A DNA stretch of 64,000 nt, taken from Nemertoderma westbladi (lineage: Eukaryota; Xenacoelomorpha; Nemertodermatida; Nemertodermatidae). Both the position numbers and the translations under genes were made by a program. This document shows, one piece after another, positions 59,439-64,000 of this stretch. The stretch is taken from the NCBI GenBank assembly GCA_032718475.1, contig JAUCBJ010009151.1, forward strand, positions 123,160 through 187,159, given 5' to 3'. The notes beneath the pieces were generated by a model. It did no database searches. It was given only the letters and a program-made list of their open reading frames with translations, and had not been told where the DNA came from. The stretch's first letter is position 1. Every line of letters begins with the position of its first letter.

Positions 59439-59441
<3 letters not shown>

Positions 59442-59864
59442 TCTTCTGATACACCTACGACTGTAATAAGACATACATTTAATACTGTAGATAATCTTAC
59501 TTGTATTGTTATTGGTAACACTATTTATTGTCCTTCACAACCTAATTTTAAAATAGATATTTCTGAACAAGCAAGAAAAGAACCAAGTTCTATTGATATT
59601 TTCGGTGAGGTAGATTCTACTAATTACCTTTTAGATTACAAAGAAGAAGATGATTTAGATAAATTCACAATTTTATCAATGTCAGATAACTTTATTGTTA
59701 TTGCTCAATATAGTGGTAATATAGCGAGCAATAAATGTGAAAAGTTTGAGATCAAATTAGATCGTAAAAATGCTTATGAAATTATGGCTTTGTTTATAGT
59801 TATTGTTTCAAAAGAAACCCTTGTAACCACTGATGAAACTGATGACAATGAAGATGATTCTTGA
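59439..59864 (+). CDS. Unknown acidic 141-residue protein in AT-rich cluster
   Basis: ATG directly after a (AAT)n tract (59411-59439), stop at 59862-59864. Predicted mostly beta-strand/loop protein with NTIYCPSQPNFKIDI, SMSDNFIVIAQYSGN and a strongly acidic tail (TTDETDDNEDDS). No domain recognised. Codon use is very AT-rich, unlike gene X and BEL. It is followed after 69 bp by the RING-like gene on the same strand, a compact layout typical of viruses or virus-derived elements. Confidence 0.5.
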
Positions 59865-59933
59865 CTCTTTCAGCTATATTATAAATATTTTATCAACATT
59901 ATTTAACAATTTTGGTTTGGTTATTTAAGAAAA

Positions 59934-60521
59934 ATGGATATATTAATAAACACAAATTGTAGTATTTGTTATTCTAATTTAAAACATCTTGATTGTTACA
60001 TATGTGTTAATAAGCATGGAACTTGCGTGACATGTATTGATCAATATGTTGAAATTAATGATTGTACTAAAATTTGTCCAATTTATAGAGTACAGACACT
60101 TTGCAGAGTAAACAAGTTATATAATCCATATTATTGGAAAGAGCTGCGGAATTCTATCTACATTTCAGGAAAAAGTAACGAACCTAACGAGTTATTTACA
60201 ATATCACAGAATATTTTTTATCGATATATAGTGAAAAAAGGCGGCTTTATGGTACTTTGGTTGTTTGATGAAGAACATAAAAATATCACAGTAAAATTAA
60301 ATTAGAATTTGCGTAGTTTTGATATTTACTTTAAGACATATAAAGATGAATCATCTTCAAGAGGTATAAAACCAAAAAAGTATTATTTGAAACTTGATGA
60401 AAGTATTCTTTGCAATGATTTGTGTATGAGAGTAATTCGCATTTTGACGGAACATACTCTAAGTCATAATTCCAGTACTAAATGCTACGGACGTGGTATA
60501 GAACTAATAATGTCAAACTAA
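59934..60521 (+). pseudogene. RING-finger-like protein, broken by one TAG
   Basis: ATG at 59934; in-frame TAG at 60303-60305; the same frame then stays open to 60521, so about 195 codons in all. The N-terminus has a Cys/His series resembling a C3HC4 RING (NCSICYSN, CYICVNKHGTC, CIDQ, ICPIYR), but the last zinc position appears as Tyr, so the finger is degenerate. RING proteins usually act as ubiquitin ligases; large DNA viruses often carry them. It may be a pseudogene, or the upstream part may be the product. Confidence 0.5.
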
Positions 60522-60823
60522 GAAGTATAACGAATTTATACGATGTCACCGCTATCTCACTTGGTATGGACATTATTTAAATCGAAAACAATGTCTGTTG
60601 ATTGCTGGTATACGATTACACAATCTTTTCAAATAAGGTAATAAGCAGAACGAAAGATTGCCATGATAAATATACTAATACTACAGTTGTACATACTTTT
60701 TGTTGTAAAATGCTGTTTTTTGTGAATTGTTACATATATACATAGTAATGGTGATGATGGTTCTTTATGTTATATTATATTATATTATATTGTATTGTTG
60801 ATATATCTTAATAATAATAATAA

Positions 60824-61030
60824 ATGGCTGACTTTAATTCAGGTCCATATAATTTAAACTTTCAAATGGGAACGAGTATGATAATTTCTGGCCCATCTGG
60901 TTCCGGAAAGTCTACATTTGTTGGAAATTTAATTAAACACAAGAATGGCTGCTTCAACGAACCCCCCTTGCGAGTATTGTATTGTTACAGGAGCAATCCC
61001 CCGACTATTCCAGGTATTACTCACCTTTAA
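60824..61030 (+). pseudogene. P-loop ATPase N-terminus, truncated by LINE
   Basis: ATG right after TTAATAATAATAATAA, as for the gene at 59439. After about 20 residues comes MIISGPSGSGKSTFVGNL, a full Walker A motif, then EPPLRVLYCYRSNPP, a strand resembling the region after the P-loop of packaging-type or related ATPases of large DNA viruses and Polinton-like elements. The frame ends after about 67 codons where the 3' tail of a LINE begins (about 61025). The Walker B part is not found in the window. Family assignment is tentative. Confidence 0.5.
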
Positions 61031-61059
61031 TTTAATTTAATTTAATTCTTTAATCCAGG

Positions 61060-61642
61060 CCAGTGGTACAGCCCATATAAAAACATATTGTATCATGTAT
61101 ACTACAAAGAAAAATAGAGCACAATATTTAAATTAGTTCCTACTGTAAACCCTACTGTAATATTTATATAAAAAACTAATGCCATATTAAAGTAAACACA
61201 TCGGGGCCCCGGGTCGTCGTATAAAATAGATGACACACAACGTATAAACATTCGTCACTATGTAAATAAACACGTTACTATATAAATAAGTACATACGAA
61301 AAATATATCAACAGGTATTCACAATAAGGATTAAAGGCACATAAATAACAATACTCTCAATGCTTAAATAAACTAAATTAACTCACGAGTTCGGCTCTTC
61401 GTTTTATCCGTGTATAAATAAGAATGATAAATATATACATTATTCACAAAAAGTGAATAATGTTAAATAATAATTAATAAATAATTAATTAAATAATTGA
61501 TTAATAATGTTGTATGGTTAATATTAAAAAAAAAAACCGAAAAATATTTATATTATTCATTAAATTAGTAAAAAGAGATTTAAAAAAAACAAGAAAGTTG
61601 GCCTATTTAAGTATGTCATTCAACAAACAAAAATACAAAAAG
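61060..61642 (-). other. LINE 3' UTR / AT-rich, no gene
   Basis: AT-rich sequence without coding potential. Assigned to the LINE by position between its stop codon and its tail. Confidence 0.5.
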
Positions 61643-63800
61643 TTAAGTCGCGTGGTCTACACCAAAGATACGGCTCGTCCGGTGAGTTACAAGGTTTACT
61701 ACTTGAACAATACTATTTCCAGACTCCCTCACACGTTGCAATAACGAACATCGTGCATTGTAGCGGATATGGACGACCTTAGGCAGATTGAGTGATCCAC
61801 ACATGTATGACACACTGCAATCATACTTGAAACCAAATAGCTGTCTGATAATGTTATTGTAGGCTACTCTGTACCTATCGTAGATGGACTGCGTGTAGTT
61901 GCGACGAGCCCACACAGCGTTACAGTAAATCTGTGTGCAAAAAGCACGGAATAGCCTAATTTTGACATCTTTGCTACAGTTTGCGAATTTCCTAATTAAA
62001 AAATTCCCTCTCCTATAAAGGCTTGTCAGTTGATTAAGTATATCATAGCTGTCATCTGTCGTGTTATGAAAAATGTGTCCTAAGTATTTATACTTCTTAA
62101 CTGTCTCTAAGTTAGTGCCGTTGATGGATATACTAGTTACTAATTCATTTTTATACGATTTAGGAACTAAATACATGAACTTTGATTTTTTGACGTTTAT
62201 AACTATAGAATGCCTGATTGCGTAATCCTCGTACGTTTTTATCAGTTTCCTCATCCCTGATATCGAGTTTGAGGCTAGAGCTAAATCGTCTGCGTACATT
62301 AAGTGATTACATCTAGAATAATTTAATTGGCAGCCTACATTTGTACCCGTAAGTTCCATACTTAAGTCATCTATGTACACAGCATAAAAGTACCCGGAGA
62401 GTATCCCACCCTGTTTTGTTCCGTTTGTAACCCTAAAACTATCAGAAGTACACCCCCCCCCCCCCCCCCCCATCTAACCGATAAATGTTGAAAACGATAC
62501 CAGAACCTAAGTAACCTAATGTAAAATAAAGGAATGTCACGGTCGATTAACTTAGAGAACAGCTTGTAGTGGTTAACCAGGTCGAAAGCCTTGCTACTGT
62601 CAATGAAGCATATGTAAACGGGGCTGTCGTTATCTAAGTAGTGTTGTATGACCTCTTTCAAAGTGTACACACAGAGTTCAGTACCCGACTTTGGTTTGAA
62701 ACCAAATTGGGAGTCGCTAGTTTTGAGTTTGCTACTGAATCTTTCTAGATATATTAATTCTAGAATTTTACTACTAACACTTGCAAGTGCAATTCCTCTG
62801 TAATTGTCAAAACTAGTGATGTCGTCATTTTTATCTTTTACAATGGGGAGGATATTGCAACGTATGAGGTCATCAGTGATGTAACCATGTACATTGAACG
62901 CACTAAAAACCGCAGCTAGATGAGAATACAGACGGCACGTACCGTTAGTGTAGTGCTCGCTTGTCAGTCCATCTGGACCGACCTTACCATTAGATAGTCT
63001 ACCTATCGCAAATGCGACATGTATATCAGTGACAATCATATCATTATGAAAAGCAATAGTGTCAAATTTGGATTCGACGGTAGCCTTCGCAGAATCATTG
63101 TTGACTCTATTGTATAGGTTGTCGAACCGTTCTTTAAATAAATTACAAATATCAGGTTCGCCAACAGCGTTACCTACTTTACTAGAAAGCGGAACATTCG
63201 TGTTACAATGTTTCTTAACGTTATTCCAAAATTCACCCTGCTTGTGCGAGTACAATGATTCTGCTAGCTTATCCGCCCGCAGCTCAGTTTCTTTCCGTTT
63301 ACATTGTTTTAGTGCACGCTTAAATTCAAACTTTGACCGATAGTACTGTTGAAAAATAGGTCCGGCTCGGGGGCACCCGTGTGTTCGCCAAATTCTAAAA
63401 AATAACCTAGATTCCTTATACATCTCCTTTAATAAATCGTTCCAACCGGGAACATTCTTGGACTTAGGGTTAGGTCCTTTCATTTTTGGAATCGAATGAT
63501 CTGCAGCTAGCTTTAGAGCACCGATTATATCGCTATAATATTTGTCAATGGCACATGTGTGTGAACTATTTTTACATTGTGCATTAGTGCAATTATATAC
63601 GTCTGATGGTGTCGAAATATTGCTTAGCAGTTTATTTAAAACAGATTGATACTCGGCAATATTGGCGTTAGATGCCTTATTCCAATCGCACCTCCTAGTA
63701 GTGGTAGTTTTACCATTACCACCTTGATGATCGCTGGTCGCTGATGCGGGATCACAACCCGTATCAGTATCGCAAGCGTCAGCGGTAATATTAAAAGTAC
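61643..63800 (-). pseudogene. CR1/L2-like LINE ORF2, reverse transcriptase, frame-shifted at a G run
   Basis: Open from the junction near 63800 (no ATG; first Met at 63483) with KSKNVPGWNDLLKE, GPDGLTSEHY, NYRGIALASVSSKILE, QFGFKPKSGTELC, catalytic motif A CFIDSSKAFDLVNH, then after RFQHLSVRW a run of 19 G (C on + strand, 62453-62471) shifts the frame. In the new frame: TNGTKQGGILSG, catalytic YADDLALASN (about 62290), and the thumb to 61643. The endonuclease lies outside or is missing. If the run is a sequencing or polishing error, the RT would be intact. Confidence 0.85.
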
Positions 63801-64000
63801 ATGACTCTATCCGCGGGAGGCCGTACTGCGGAGGAAGCGGAATCTCTAAAGATCCGCAAATATCAGGAACTCATGGACCGGGGCTACCTCTTCCACCCGG
63901 TGGCCTACGAGACATTGGGCCGCCCCGGCCCTGAAACATCCGAGTTCCTGAAGGAGATCGGGGCCAGACTCCACTCTGTCACCCAGGAGCCCCGATCTCA
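63801..64000 (+). CDS. Partial open frame, retrotransposon C-terminal-like
   Basis: From ATG at 63801 the frame is open to the window edge (66 codons). It is GC-rich (CGGGGCTACCTCTTCCACC), in contrast with the flanking AT-rich LINE. YLFHPVAYETLG followed by FLKEIGARLHSV resembles the region after the reverse-transcriptase domain in some metazoan retrotransposon proteins (a pattern of 'pVAvETlG...elG.ri'), from general memory. The opposite orientation to the LINE marks a junction at about 63800. Confidence 0.45.
   Translation, partial: MTLSAGGRTAEEAESLKIRKYQELMDRGYLFHPVAYETLGRPGPETSEFLKEIGARLHSVTQEPRS

Larger units (their letters stand above)
61025..63800 (-). mobile_element. CR1/L2-like LINE, 5' incomplete
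   Basis: On the - strand, ORF2 (63800-61643), then a 0.6-kb AT-rich 3' UTR (61642-61060), then a short-unit tail of TTAAA-type repeats ((AATTT)n on + strand, 61028-61052). The tail directly follows the broken ATPase frame. The right side stops near 63800 where an unrelated GC-rich frame begins in the opposite direction. Confidence 0.8.

Noticed and set aside
61514-61744. 76-codon Lys-rich + strand frame as continuation of the ATPase
   Set aside because: It has no Walker B or ATPase features and lies in the antisense of the LINE 3' region.

Overview
The window reads as a repeat-dominated stretch of an invertebrate animal genome. Three things point that way. There is a spliced 3' exon of an Amt-type ammonium transporter (28890-29639), a gene family absent from vertebrates. 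Several metazoan-type retrotransposons are present (BEL/Pao LTR elements, RTE-like and CR1/L2-like LINEs). Two satellites vary mainly at CpG sites, as expected in a DNA-methylating host. I cannot name the species. The ammonium transporter exon is the only confident host protein-coding sequence; almost everything else is mobile or tandemly repeated DNA.

Layout. 1-18570: tandem array of a 39-bp unit (about 476 units), with a 100-N assembly gap at 2403-2502 and large internal duplications (offsets of 1833, 4407 and 6279 bp, all multiples of 39). Because 39 is divisible by 3, the array carries very long stop-free frames, which I treat as by-products. 18571-22203: internally deleted BEL/Pao element on the + strand, inserted into the array with a GCACT duplication that restores unit phase; the array resumes at 22204-22565. 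22674-25063: 5'-truncated RTE-like LINE with a 10-bp target duplication. 25260-27584: foldback element with TTAA target duplication. 28890-29639: ammonium transporter 3' exon, flanked by a 52-bp inverted repeat. 30451-33108: broken second RTE copy on the - strand, carrying a 319-bp solo LTR. 33919-38539: broken APE-type LINE on the - strand, nested in a 20-bp-unit array and itself interrupted by a second TTAA element (35837-37426). 39242-40504: LINE ORF1-like frame with one stop. 41900-43080: diverged solo LTR of the BEL family.

44989-57824 is a complete, young BEL/Pao insertion on the - strand (LTRs of 1269 and 1285 bp, GATGA target duplication). It keeps a 1505-codon Gag-protease frame but has lost reverse transcriptase, most of RNase H and the integrase core. 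It splits an unrecognised gene ('gene X', - strand) into 57825-58375 and 44380-44988. Beyond it lie two tandem repeats (58371-59115), then an AT-rich cluster on the + strand (59439-61030): an acidic unknown protein, a degenerate RING-like protein broken by a TAG, and a truncated P-loop ATPase resembling those of large DNA viruses or virus-derived transposons. A CR1/L2-like LINE (61031-about 63800, - strand) ends the ATPase frame. A GC-rich open frame, probably retrotransposon-derived, runs off the right edge.

The elements can be ordered in time by nesting: 39-bp array, then the deleted BEL copy; 20-bp array, then the LINE, then the TTAA element; gene X, then the young BEL copy. Base composition changes sharply at 59.2 kb, which supports a separate origin for the virus-like cluster. 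Alignments and counts were made by eye.
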